DNA of 64,000 bases from Parelaphostrongylus tenuis (taxonomy: Eukaryota > Nematoda > Chromadorea > Rhabditida > Metastrongylidae): NCBI GenBank assembly GCA_019055375.1, contig JAHQIW010000413.1, positions 186,001-250,000 on the forward strand. The letters run 5' to 3'. Below the pieces are notes generated by a model, which saw only the letters and a program-made list of their open reading frames with translations, was not told the origin of the DNA and did no database searches. Shown here one piece after another: positions 30,600 through 41,000 of the stretch (the first letter of the stretch is position 1; every line of letters begins with the position of its first letter). Both the position numbers and the translations under genes were made by a program.

Positions 30600-30752
30600 G
30601 ATTCCTCGACTAAAAGGGAGTTGCAGAGGACTTCCACGATCGAAAGGAAGTTGTAGGGGCTTCCTCGACCGAAAGGGAGTTGCAAGGCGACCACTCGATT
30701 GGAAGGGAGTTGCAGGGGACTTCCTCGACCGGAAGAGAGTCGTCGCAGGCAC
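30600..30752. repeat. About 30-bp minisatellite, five units
   Basis: Units start TTCCTCGAC or a variant and contain GAAAGGGAGTTGCAGGGGAC. Five diverged units of 29-31 bp. A near 30-bp period leaves both strands open over most of the block; the frames there (10-residue periodic) are not genes. Confidence 0.88.
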
Positions 30753-30759
30753 AGCGCAC

Positions 30760-31230
30760 AAACTCAAATCTAAGCAGAATATTAGAGAAAATTGGACAAA
30801 AACAGGGGACGTATTTAAGCACAGATCTATTTGATTAAGCGAATTGTGAAGCACGTAAGTTTGCCAAGGATTTCCCGGAAGCTGCAGAAAGTGTGACCCA
30901 ATCGACGCTCTCTGTACACCTGCTAATTGAAACGCGATTAGAGCGCACAATTGTGTCATTCATCTAAACCCAGTTTCTATGTGACCCTCCCCGACCCTAT
31001 GGCATTTTGGTGTCCATACATCGACTGGACACTGTTTTGAACTTCCTTTCTCAGGGAAAAAAACCTTCCTCTGGCCTGTAATCTCCTTTCCACCTCTTCT
31101 TTCCCATTTGGGGAACTGTGCAGCGAACGATGGTCCCAGGAAAACTAGTATGCCCCACTATTTGGGAAGTCCGACGGATGCATTAGATATGGCGCTCCAA
31201 TCCACAATACTTTAAGGCGGTCGTGCAGGG
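30760..31230. other. No gene recognised
   Basis: Nothing supportable seen. Confidence 0.4.
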
Positions 31231-31238
31231 TCGGTTTA

Positions 31239-31309
31239 ACTCGGGCGGGATTCGAACCCCGTTTTACCCTTTGCGGTGACGCATGCTAACCTCTGCACTA
31301 ACTGAGCTC
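31239..31309 (-). repeat. tRNA-like element with good A and B boxes
   Basis: On minus: GAGCTCAGTTAGTGCAGAGG (A-box-like), TTAGCATGCGTCACC, GGGGTTCGAATCCCGCCCGA (B-box consensus). The T-arm pairs; the anticodon stem does not. It could be a decayed tRNA or the head of a short retroposon. Confidence 0.65.
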
Positions 31310-31539
31310 TTCTTCTGCTGTCACTCTCGGCTATATTGCTTCGTGATCGTTGTTGTCTTATTCACAGATAATATTGTTTTATGCTCCACTCTACTCTGGG
31401 AGGTAAATGACGTCATAGTGCCTGTGCTGGCTCGGAACCCCTTTGATATAATGTTTCTTTTTTTTTTGGTTTTTTTGATTTTTTCCATTTCGTAGCTCAA
31501 ATTTTCAAGCCTATGCCCTACGCAGGGTGAGGAGTTTTC

Positions 31540-32190
31540 ATGAGGAGTGTGAGTAATCATTCGAAAGCTTATATCTTAAGCTAGCGCCGTACTTGAGCGG
31601 TTTTTGGAAAGACCCTTTTATAACGCTGAAAAATTCAAAATAAAATCATGTTTCAAAAGCGCATATCTCTCGCAGTACAGAGCTCTTTCTTTAGGCTGTT
31701 GGTGATCATTCGATACCGTAAACATTACCGATTCGAACACTGCGCTCACATCCTAAAGAGACCGTTTCTCTGCAACGCGGCATGGCAAATAAAATTGATT
31801 TACAAGCGTGAGCAAGTGTGCTTCAGTCAATTCACGGGCTGCAGGCTAGGGCGGCAGGCGGGGTCGACGCGAGCATCGATCGATAACGTCTGAGTGGGAT
31901 GTATTTGATCAGGAAATGTTTCTCCGCTTTAAAAGAAATTCCGGATCAATCGTCTGACTCTAATAGTAGGAAATTTTCTTCAAACGCTCATGTGCTTTTC
32001 GTGCTTCCAGCGAAGTAATAGTTGAATCGCGTGGCCGATGTCGAATATAATTTTATTTCGAATTTTTAAGCATTACAAAAGGATCTTTTCAAAAGAGCGG
32101 CAAAGTACAGCGCCAGCTTGAGATGTAAGGATTCGAATGATCACTAACACTCTTCATCAAAACTTCTTCTCCGGCGTAGGGGATAGGCTG
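31540..32190. repeat. Family E repeat cluster
   Basis: CATTCGAAAGCTTATATCTTAAGC, CGCTGAAAAATTCAAAATAAAATC, CTCGCAGTACAGAGC and AACACTCTTCATCAAAACTT appear in the family order seen in the other clusters. The frames over it are not genes. Confidence 0.7.
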
Positions 32191-32268
32191 GAAAATCTGC
32201 TACCAAACGGAAAGCAGACTTCGAAATTATAGTATTTCTATTGCTTTTTTCGCAGTGTTATGATGTTA

Positions 32269-32520
32269 CTTATATAACTAAGGGAATTGAGTGGTGAGCA
32301 AAAACACGTCCTCAGGCGGGAAACGAACCCGCGTTTCATCCTATCCGGGGACGCGTGCTCTACCACTACACATAGAGATGCTGAAGAATTAGTGGTCAGG
32401 CAAATGTGCCTCGGTGATGTAGTGGTAGAGCACGCTTCCCCTGATAGGATGAAACTCGGGTTCGATTCCCGCCTGAGGCCGTGTTTTTGCTCACCACTCA
32501 ATTCTCTTAGTTATATAAGA
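32269..32520. repeat. Palindrome P3: head-to-head tRNA-like pair, nearly perfect
   Basis: Ends CTTATATAACTAAGGGAATT and AATTCTCTTAGTTATATAAG. GAGTGGTGAGCAAAAACACG is mirrored by CGTGTTTTTGCTCACCACTC. The arms hold tRNA-like sequences (minus 32310-32372; plus 32408-32480, GTGCCTCGGTGATGTAGTGG ... CGGGTTCGATTCCCGCCTGA). The left flank TTCGCAGTGTTATGATGTTA recurs beside P4. Confidence 0.9.
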
Positions 32521-32529
32521 AAAGAGACT

Positions 32530-32800
32530 TTTTTTCAAACGACCCGGCCCCACCATTCTCGGTGCGGATCCGATCCCAGCATGGATTCGATTTCACGAAT
32601 TCGCTCCCTCTCCCCACCACAGGGGTTTTCAATCACGTCACGTGTTTCTTCGGCTCCTGCTTGCGGGGTTTGTCCTCTTCATTTTCTTCGTAATCTCTAG
32701 CTAATGGTCTAGTTAAGGCATTCCCCAAGGCGTTCATTTTATTGAGTGACAGTGTGGAGAGAGTGGAGCGAACCAGTGCTTGGCTAAGCAGACGCTTCCT
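32530..32800. other. Unassigned stretch
   Basis: No convincing exon. It contains a CACCATTCTCGGTGCGGATC...CACGTG segment that resembles 36380-36500 (CGATTCCAGTATTT...CACGTGTTTC), so both may be copies of one repeat. Confidence 0.4.
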
Positions 32801-34130
32801 CAGACATCGCGTCACTGGTCGCTGCCACAGTCAGACTTTAGTAATCACTCGGTGGCTTGAGTTCCAGCGGTTCCAAATTTGTGCTTGCTCCCTGAAGAGA
32901 TCTTTTTTAGTGCGCTGTAGCAACGAAGATAGAGTTGAGTTCGTCACCCGGGGCGTTTTGGCACATTTTGCGCAGGACAGAGGTCCTCCTCCCCCCTCTA
33001 TCCCCTAGACTTCCAGTAAGCTGTCCATAGCTGAAATCTCGATGATTCCCAAACTGTGCTTTTATCTTGAAAAGGCTGTCATAGTGCTCTGTAGCAGAGG
33101 AAATAAAATTCGGATTCACAAGCGGCGCGCAATTTTTGCTTGGCTCGGGTGCGTGGGTGGCCATGTGGATAGGACTTTCAACGTTTGCAGGTCGTGTCCA
33201 TTAGAAGGACAAATGAATGTTCGATCCCATTCGGGGGGCAGGAACTTTTCATAGGAGTGTTAGTGATTATTCAAAAGCACAAGTCTCGGGCTAGCGACAT
33301 GATCGGTTTTTTTTTTCTCGAAAATCCCTCTTCATCGCTGTAAAATCCAAAATAAATTTATGTTCCACACCGGCCGCGCATTTAAACTGTTACTCCGCTG
33401 GAAGCACTAAAAGCATATGAACGTATTAGGAAAGTCTTTTAGTATCAGAGTCATACGTTTGAACTGGAGTTCCTTTTGAAGCAGAGAAAAGATTCTTAGT
33501 CGAATTACAAGAATCGCACTTCTCTGAAGCGCCAATCGATCGATCGTGATCGGCCGCCGCGGCGAATCTGCGGCCACCAGACCCTCTGACCGTGCATTAG
33601 CCTGTAGAGAAGCAAGCCGACTGTGTGATACTCGATCTTGTTTTCCCTGACACACTACAGAGAAGCGCTCTTTCCAGCTAGTAAGCATAGCGTTGTAATT
33701 CCTGAATCCTACGCTATCGAATGGCTACTAATAAACTAAAGCAAGAGCTCTGTCTTGCGAGAAAAACGCGTGTGTGAAACACATATGTTTTTCTTCTGTA
33801 ACAACGTCAAAAAAGATTTTTTTTGGAAACCGGCCACTTTTCGCGCTAGCCAGAGATTCAAGCTTTCGAATGATTACCAACACTCCTATGAAGTGTTCTT
33901 GTCCACCGAATGGGATCGAATATTCATTTATCGCCTTATAATTGACAAGTACCCATTTGCATCAAACAGCACCGAAGCGGTTAGGGTTTGTGGCTGGTTT
34001 TTTGAAAGATCTCTAATAGTTCTCTGATAGCATAAATTTGAAATCTAGGTGACCCTAAAGCTAAGTTTGGCTTTTGGAAAGGGCTTTATAGAGCGCTAAT
34101 AGGGCGAAAAGAAGATTATGTTTCGCCTTC
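32800..34130. repeat. Family E repeat cluster
   Basis: Several stacked degenerate copies: GTGCGCTGTAGCAACGAAGA, CATAGGAGTGTTAGTGATTA, GTTACTCCGCTGGAAGCACT, GATCGATCGTGATCGGC, CTAGCCAGAGATTCAAGC. It also includes a tRNA-like piece near 33170-33240. Confidence 0.7.
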
Positions 34131-34298
34131 CAGGCTTAGGCTAAGGCTTATAGGGGTTTACTTGCCAATTTAAAACGGAAATAAAGGCCTAATCTTATAG
34201 AACGACAGAATAAAGTTCTCTCTACCATCATAGCAAAGAAAACCTAGATGTCTCTACGAAACGGAGAAAGAGATTTTCGAATGAATAACGAAGATCTT

Positions 34299-34673
34299 TT
34301 TTTTTTGTTTGACAGACCACTGACATGCGTGGCTCAAATATGATTGCAAGGCATATTGAAATTTGAGCTGTGGTCTTAAGAAAACGCTCGAAACGAAAGT
34401 TTTGATATATTGAATATACTAGCCACGAGCAATCGAGTGTACAACACTCTGTGTTTGGTGAGATTCTCACTGGACATAAAGTGTAAAACGTTTGTCGTCG
34501 CTAAGTCTTAGTGTGGGGACTGGAGCTCCCACAGAGATTAGCAAAAGACGAGAAAGGGTAAGTGCCCGACTGACGAGATCGCAAGATCGAAACACGTGTA
34601 TCGAGCTCTATAAGTCAGCCCTCTTTGATAGACCACTGGCATGCGTGGCTCAAAAATGAGTGCAAGGCATATT
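34299..34673 (+). mobile_element. Second hammerhead element: one unit plus a short direct terminal repeat
   Basis: Starts with a T-rich leader, then CAGACCACTGACATGCGTGG, runs through one whole unit and 40-50 bp into the next copy (GACCACTGGCATGCGTGGCT). It is about 85-90 percent similar by eye to the 4939 copies. The 9-mer GAAGATCTT occurs directly on both sides (34290-34298 and 34674-34682), a likely target-site duplication. Confidence 0.8.
34564..34606 (+). ncRNA. Type I hammerhead ribozyme, diverged element
   Basis: GCCCGA, CTGACGA (34570-34576), stem II GATC-GCAA-GATC, GAAA (34589-34592), minimal stem III, triplet GTA ending at 34600, and 3' arm TCGAGC. Core and stems II-III are unchanged from the other insertion; stem I has one C-A mismatch. 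Conservation of the core in a copy whose flanks have diverged suggests selection on the ribozyme in active source elements. Confidence 0.85.
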
Positions 34674-34970
34674 GAAGATCTTATTATTTCTCAGTGCAAT
34701 GCAGTGAACTTTTGCCTACTTGAGAGACCATTTAGATCATTTTAACTATGCGATTTTGACCTTAGAGCTCGGGAAGGTCATAGGAGTTCGATAAAAGGGT
34801 CATAAAAAACAAAGGCTGTCGGTCTCGATCCGATTGATACTAGCGTTTTGAATCCTATTCGTATAAGTAGCTTTGCGGCGGATTTCCATATAATAGATAG
34901 AGTTTTGAATTGGTTTTGCATTTGATTTTCACCACATATTCGAATTATTAGAAAAACAATGAGATAAAAA

Positions 34971-35232
34971 AAAGGATAGAGCTGTCGGCGTTGATCAATC
35001 ACAGACGGACGCGTCGTGCACTCGACTTCGTCAAGCACCTCTTGAAGTGATTTCAATGATTCACGGTGGTCTACCGACGTGTCAAGTCAGTGTTGCTATT
35101 CTCCCAGACAGGTCCGCTACCAATCAACCGGGACTGGAGGGCCTCGTGAGCCCTGAACGCGGATCGAACCATCGACCACGTGTGCGTCCCGTCGCAGAGC
35201 ACCTCTAACCACTACTCCGCATGCGCTCTCAA
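34971..35232 (-). mobile_element. SINE-like family A copy (diverged)
   Basis: Tail AGCTGTCGGCGTTGATCAAT, body CCAGACAGGTCCGCTACCAA, head read on minus GTAGTGGTTAGAGGTGCTC. Confidence 0.8.
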
Positions 35233-35277
35233 CGATCAGATAGTTTGATGTAGCACCTCGTCTGGGCTCTGAAGAAG

Positions 35278-36005
35278 TAACGAGAACAGTATAATCTAGT
35301 TCTATATTTTACTCCTTTCATGAGGTCTCTGATATGGCACTTTGAGCGCTAGACGTACATTTCGGCTTCATGTCAAGCCTCATCAGCAGCACAGGCCTTT
35401 CGTGTTAACGGAGCCCTTACAAATAAGGTTGTCGGCGCCAAACATTTTACACTGCACGCCAAGTGAAAAGACCACCTGATAATGTAGTGTCAGTCGATTG
35501 TTCGATGGCTGGTGGATCAAATATCACTTAAGGGACCAGCGTTGATAGCAGGCGGCGTCGCACCGTCGCTTGCGCGGCGCTTGCAGAGGGGGAAGGGCCA
35601 CCTGGTTTTTGTGCGGGAATGTCATGCTGTCTACGTCTGTCTTCCCACGAGATGTACTGCATTACGGTAGCTGGGTGGGCCGGGGGCGAAACGTTCCACA
35701 TGGCCCTTAAAGGGATATAGCAGTATCTATCTGTTCGACTCTTTTTCAGGCTTCGCTTTGAACAATATAATCTGTTTTACCAGCCATCGAGCGATCGGCT
35801 GTCACTCCAATGTCCGCTGACTTTTTCACTTGGTGTGCAGTGTAACATTTTCGGCCCCGGTGACCTACCTTGTGGGTAGAGGGGCTCGGTTGATCCGAAA
35901 GGCATGTGCTACTGATGAGGCATTATGTGAAGGTCGAAATGCACTTCTAGCACTGGAAGTATCATATCAGGCCTCATGAAAGGCCCAAAGTATCATACTA
36001 GATTC
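35278..36005. repeat. Long foldback element, about 730 bp
   Basis: Long inverted arms: CCTTTCATGAGG, GTACATTTCGGC, CCTCATCAG, CCAAACATTTTACACTGCAC and GCCAAGTGAAAAGA on the left are mirrored by TTTTTCACTTGGTGTGCAGT, GTAACATTTTCGG, CTGATGAGGC, GTCGAAATGCA and CCTCATGAAAGG on the right. The outermost AGTATAATCTAGTTC and ATACTAGATTCC also pair. The centre (35530-35750) has no frame. Partial relatives lie at 46650-46800 and 61180-61285. Confidence 0.85.
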
Positions 36006-36173
36006 CACTGCTCTAAGCGGGGTCTTGAAAACAGTCAAATAAAAGGAAGAGGAGAACGTCAGCGTCTGATTTTGAAGGGCACTGCCCACTAGCATAAAGT
36101 TTTGGTGCTACTGGTACCAGTTTAGTCCGCGTTGAACGCTTCAACACATTTCAATCTGTGTTTCTTCTTTCGC

Positions 36174-36374
36174 TTAACCCTTTCGGGACCGTGGACCCAC
36201 GGCCTCTGTATCTCCAACTGGCAACTTTGAGCGGTGTGCCCCACCTCCTCTGCATCGCTAGTCCCCAGCGTGTTGGGCACGCTGTGGTTAGAGATCAAGA
36301 GAATGTGGACCGGACCGTCCAGAGTTGCCAGTTAAAGGTGCAGAGGCCGTGAGTCCACGGTCCCGAAAGGGATA
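36174..36374. repeat. MITE family D, short full-length copy
   Basis: Termini TTAACCCTTTCGGGACCGTGG and CCACGGTCCCGAAAGGGATAA are near-perfect inverted repeats. Inner pairs are TCTCCAACTGGCAACT against AGTTGCCAGTTAAAGG and CCACCTCCTCTGCATCGC partly mirrored. The AT-rich middle is absent, unlike 13853-14108. Confidence 0.9.
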
Positions 36375-36751
36375 AAAGTCTGCTTCCCACGATCCATCCC
36401 AACAATTCACTGTGCGAATCCGATTCCAGTATTTCGCAGCATCCGATTCGTTTTCTTGATTCGTCCTTCACGATGGTCTTCGCACACCCACGTGTTTCCG
36501 TCTGCTCCTTGGGGATTCCGTCTTTATGAATTGCATAGAACTGATACCGAGACGACTCTTCTTGCAATTATTGAGGTAGCCGAGCTAAGACGTTCCCTAA
36601 GACGCTGTTCGATTGATTCCGAGAGGGTGTTAGGCTGAGGATCGCACCAGCGCCCAGCTTATCACTCTGCTCTCTGATACGTCGCACATCACTGACCATT
36701 GCGCTGCTCCCCTTCCCCTTTCATGTTTGTTCATAAATCTTTATTTTTGCA

Positions 36752-36838
36752 GCAAGTTGTCTCAATGGAAGACGATATGTTTGACTTTATCGAGGGAACA
36801 GAAGAGAGTGAAAATTTTTTCCGGCCCTCGATGAGTTA
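36752..36838 (+). CDS. Orphan exon-like frame, acidic
   Basis: A strong acceptor (TTTATTTTTGCAG) is followed by QVVSMEDDMFDFIEGTEESE then NFFRPSMS and a stop; GATGA|GTTAGC could alternatively be a donor. The composition is coding-like. It may be the last exon of an unidentified plus-strand gene or a leader exon of the TUG gene, but phases do not fit the first TUG exon. Confidence 0.4.
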
Positions 36839-36930
36839 GCGGACAATTTTGTTACTCAGTACGCTGTTCTGCTTGGGTCATGTCATGTCATCATCTCAGA
36901 ACCCTCACCCCTAATTCATCATTGAAGGAA

Positions 36931-37215
36931 ACGATGAAGCTCTCGGCGTTGAACAATCCCTGAGGAATACGCCACGCATTCGATTCCATTCGTAGCATCG
37001 CGGAGGTGACTGAATACACGTTAAGCCTTCACGGTCACTCTTGGTAGCTTACTGACAAATCACATCATTGCTGCCTTTCTCCTAGATATGTTTGGTACCG
37101 ACTCGCCGACCCTGTAAAGATGAAAGAGTTACTAAGTCCTGCGCAAGGGCTCGAACCGATAACCACGTGTGTGTATCGCGGAGCATCTCTAACCATTACG
37201 CCACACGAGCTCATT
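36931..37215 (-). mobile_element. SINE-like family A copy (diverged)
   Basis: Tail GAAGCTCTCGGCGTTGAACA, body TTTGGTACCGACTCGCCGAC, head on minus GGCGTAATGGTTAGAGATGC with CGGTTCGAGCCC. Confidence 0.8.
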
Positions 37216-37219
37216 TATC

Positions 37220-37926
37220 GTCTACATGGGAATTTTCACTTGATAATGGGTCTTCTTGTCATTACGGAAGAGAGTGATGGTGTCGCAGGAGACATCTAAC
37301 CTTGTAATTCGACCTTGGATTGAGCAGGCTTTCGACAGAAAGCTCTATCTTATTCGCCCTTCGCTTTTAGAGGAGATCTTATCGTAGCGCGGCTTTGCTT
37401 TACAACTTTGTCGAATTAATCCTTCTTAGTGAGGGCGTGTATCATTTTCGATCCACGCGATTATTTTTGGGCGTTTTTTGCTTGACAAAGCCGGTTTTCT
37501 TTGAACTTTAATAGCCATTCAATTGCTTGATAAACGGCGTTTTCAATAGTGTATTTAGTTCTTCCTTGAAGGGTAGAAGTAGCACTTCGAGGTTAATAAG
37601 TTTCTAAGGCTTTGATCATTTTCACGAAGACTATGAAACACCACTGAGAAAGATCTGGAAATCCTGAGCTCTTTTGGTGCTAACTAGTGGCATTGTTTGT
37701 TTTTCTTTTTGCCTAATTCTCATTGATTGTCCTCTTTCTTCTTTTCTTAGATCTGTTTTCGGATTGAGGCTTTTGTATGATTATCCACTATTTTCGTCTT
37801 TTTTCTGTTCGGAAGTTTTCAATGGATTGGTTAGGAGCTTCTTTCTTTCAGCATTCCACCTCTGAAAGGCGTCAGAATTCGTCTCCTACTCTTCTTCATA
37901 TTCCGCTTACTATATTCACTCGAATA
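37220..37926. other. Upstream of the first TUG exon
   Basis: No further exon recognised. AAGGCGTCAG at 37866-37875 could serve as a cis or spliced-leader acceptor about 50 bp before the TUG start codon. Confidence 0.4.
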
Positions 37927-38001
37927 ATGCGAGTGACAGTCTTGTGTCCGAATGCGAGACGTTGTTATGTTGAAGTTACACCAGAGAAACTCCTCAGACA
38001 G
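37927..38001 (+). CDS. ASPSCR1: TUG exon: UBL1 start
   Basis: MRVTVLCPNARRCYVEVTPE then KLLRQ and donor GTTAGT, phase 0. It matches human VSVLAPNGRRHTVKVTPSTVLLQ. The Met sits where the ubiquitin-like fold begins, so I take it as the start. Confidence 0.9.
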
Positions 38002-41000
38002 GTTAGTTGTAGATCAATTGATTAGTAAAAGAAGCTGGTAGCATTCCGTTATCTAGGCCATTTTCAACCCTCTAGAAGCAAGGTCTTTGACGCTTTTTCC
38101 TCAGAATCTTGGTAGTCATTCGAAAACTCGTATTTCGGCAAATTCGATACTATAAACGAAGCCTTGTGGAGCACTGTAACAGCCAAAATAAAATTGAATT
38201 TCGAACTCGGCGCATACTGGATTTTTCCATGTTCCGTAGAAATCATAGGTTTTCCTCGCTGAAGCTGTAGAAGAGACTTTGTCCCATCGTTCTATGGTTT
38301 TAGGCTTCTGTTGGTGTAACGGGCTGTACAAGAGCCCTTACCAGACCACATGACAAGTTGGCTCAAATAATAATGAAAGGATCTTCTCTTTTCATTTTAT
38401 ATGCCAAATTATTCGCTAAGAAGCGTAATTCTGAGCCGTGCAAAACGTAGTCTTCTTTTCGCCTTGCAGCCCTCTATGAAGATCTTCTCAAAAACAAACT
38501 TAGATTCTGAATCACCAAACTCTTTGCTATTGAAACCTACTTCAAGTCTGAAGAAAAAGAGAATACGACGCTGTTCCGAGGGGTTAAAAAAGTCCAGATA
38601 GTGGAATTGTGCCAAGAAACTTAATGCCCTTAACCATTTCGCTACCACTGACCCACGACCTCTGCACCTTTAACTATCATTTCTGGACGGTATGCCCCAC
38701 CTCTTCTACATCTCTAATTCCCAGCGTGCTATTGTTAGAGGCAGGAACTTACCATTGATAGACCAGAGAGCCTGTCATTGTTAGACGCAACAGCTTACCA
38801 TTATACTCTGCACGCTGGGGTTAGAGATGCAGAGCAGAGGAGCACATCGTTCAGAGTTGCAGTTAGAGATGCAGAGGTTGTGGGTCCACGGTCCCGAAAG
38901 GGTTAACAACGACTCTAATTTGTCGTAAGTAGTCGATTCGATTTGTAGGTACTTGAAGAGGCTTGTCTCAAGAGCGGATTCGATGTAGACAGCCATCAGT
39001 TGGTAAATCAGAAACGCTCTATGGATCTCTCATTACCTTTCCGGTATTCCTTTCATATTTCTTCCTACTTGATTTTTATGCGTGTATATCAGTATCGCTG
39101 ATTAACTCCTTCAGATTTCGTTTTTTTTTGCCAGAAAAAGTTTCAGGTTATCTTAATAGTCGATGAGGATTATTGTCCGTAGTGTCGACGACAAAACTGG
39201 AATGAGACTTACAGCGTGAACCTGCCCCATTTCTGACTAATTCTGAAATTTTTATACTTTCTGTGGAAGGTGAAAATATCGATTCATGCGGAGTATCCTG
39301 AATTGAGGGTTATGTCTAGGTTGCAGCTGGAAACATTAAGTCTTTTGGGACCATGGGCCCACCTCCTCTGTATCTCTAACCCCCAGCGTGGAAACACATC
39401 GAATCTGTTATTGTTTCGACTGTATTATTGTTGTTATTGTCCTACTTATAGCAGCATAACATACTTACATGTAGCATATTTAAGATAACAGCGATATTAC
39501 AGTTGAAGTAATGTAATGATACATTCGATGCGTTCCCACGCTGTGGGTTAGAGATGCAAAAGAGGTGGGTCCATGGTCCCGAAAAGGTTAACGCTTGATA
39601 AAAATGGACTGCGAGACACTCACCACGACCTTTTTTGACGAAAGTTTGGCTTCTGTTGATAATTCTGGGATTTATCTCCGCGTAGTTTTGTCGCTCGTTA
39701 GCAACACTCATCTAAAGAGTTTTTTGGATCTTAGGCTTTATTGAATTCTTAGGTTACCATTTGTGTTGTGTATGCATTGATCCTGGACAATCTTCGAACA
39801 AAGAAGAAGATAATAGTTCTAGTCGACGACTTTGAATTGCCGTCGTTAACTCCCCTCAACTTCAAGCTTGTCGTCGTTATAGCAAAATTTCTAAGCCGTT
39901 GTTGCTCGTCGACACTATTGGCGGTGTCCAGACGATTTCTGACGCGCGTCAATAGTCCCGGTGGTTATCCAGTAACCCGAGGAAGCTCTAGCAAACACGT
40001 TTGGCCATGCGTCACTAATCAAAACTCTCAGATGACCCCGCTAGTTCACAGGTCACGACGAATAGCACCATTTTGGAGTGGTGGCTTTTTTCTTACCATT
40101 TTCGACGAGGGTCCACACAGAGGTAGCTCGTAAAGGTCTTCCTAAACTTAGTGGAATATCACTGCGAGATGTCTTGAAATATTCTCTCGAAAAGAAATCT
40201 GGAGTGGTTCACCTAGGAAGCTCTTTTACCCAGAGGTTTTCGTTTGAAATTTGTCACTGATAGGTCCCTCTCAACTTGGAATTGCATCAGGAAGAACCCT
40301 AGCCAAAAATGCGAAATAAAGAGCGTCGTCAGTTACTAGATATTGATGAACATAGGTCGAATGTTCGTGTCTTATCTTATTTTTTGCTGATTTCCCTTCC
40401 TTAAGCTCTTTTTTATCCCTGACTTTAGTCAGTTTAGACTAAGTGGTTTGCCGAATAATGCAACTCTTGAGATGATTCCAGCGACGAATACCGACACCAC
40501 CGGGGTGGCTACAGTCGCATTGCAGGTATTCCTTTAGCGCATCACTTTCGAGTTCTGATCAACCTCGACTTTGCCAATCAATAGCAGCTTTTGTGGTTCA
40601 GCTAATAGCACGAGGTTTATGAATAAGTTTTGTCTTGTCTTCTTCGGAGATCTTAGATTCGAGCCGATTGTCCAGTCGTTCGTCTTCGTTGTGGTATTTG
40701 GCTAACTTTCCGACGGGCGATCGACTCGAATCATCGGCTTTCAGGAAGACGAAGGCGCCGAAACGCGTCGTGGTATCAGCTGAACCGTGAAAGAAGCAGT
40801 TGTTCTAGTGTGGAGATGTTCTCGTTACCTATCTGGGTCACACATATCGAACATTTATTTGAATTCTTTATCTCTATTGCTTCTTAGCAGAATGATGATA
40901 TTATATTTACAAGTAAAAATTTTCAGTAGTCTGCAAAACATTCGACATCAAGCGGAAGTTGAACCCGCATTTCAACCGAACCGGGGGGCACTTGCTCCAC

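Noticed and set aside
30552..30959. Minus frame with 10-residue repeats
   Set aside because: It mirrors the 30-bp minisatellite; the open frame is a result of the repeat period.
32238..32700. Opposed frames starting MSGEQKHGLRRES
   Set aside because: They are translations of palindrome P3 in both directions; the same peptide appears at 41971 from P4.
33407..33688. Minus frames near 21117-21320 and 33407-33688 as related genes
   Set aside because: They are the same piece of the family E repeat at two places; translation similarity reflects repeat identity.
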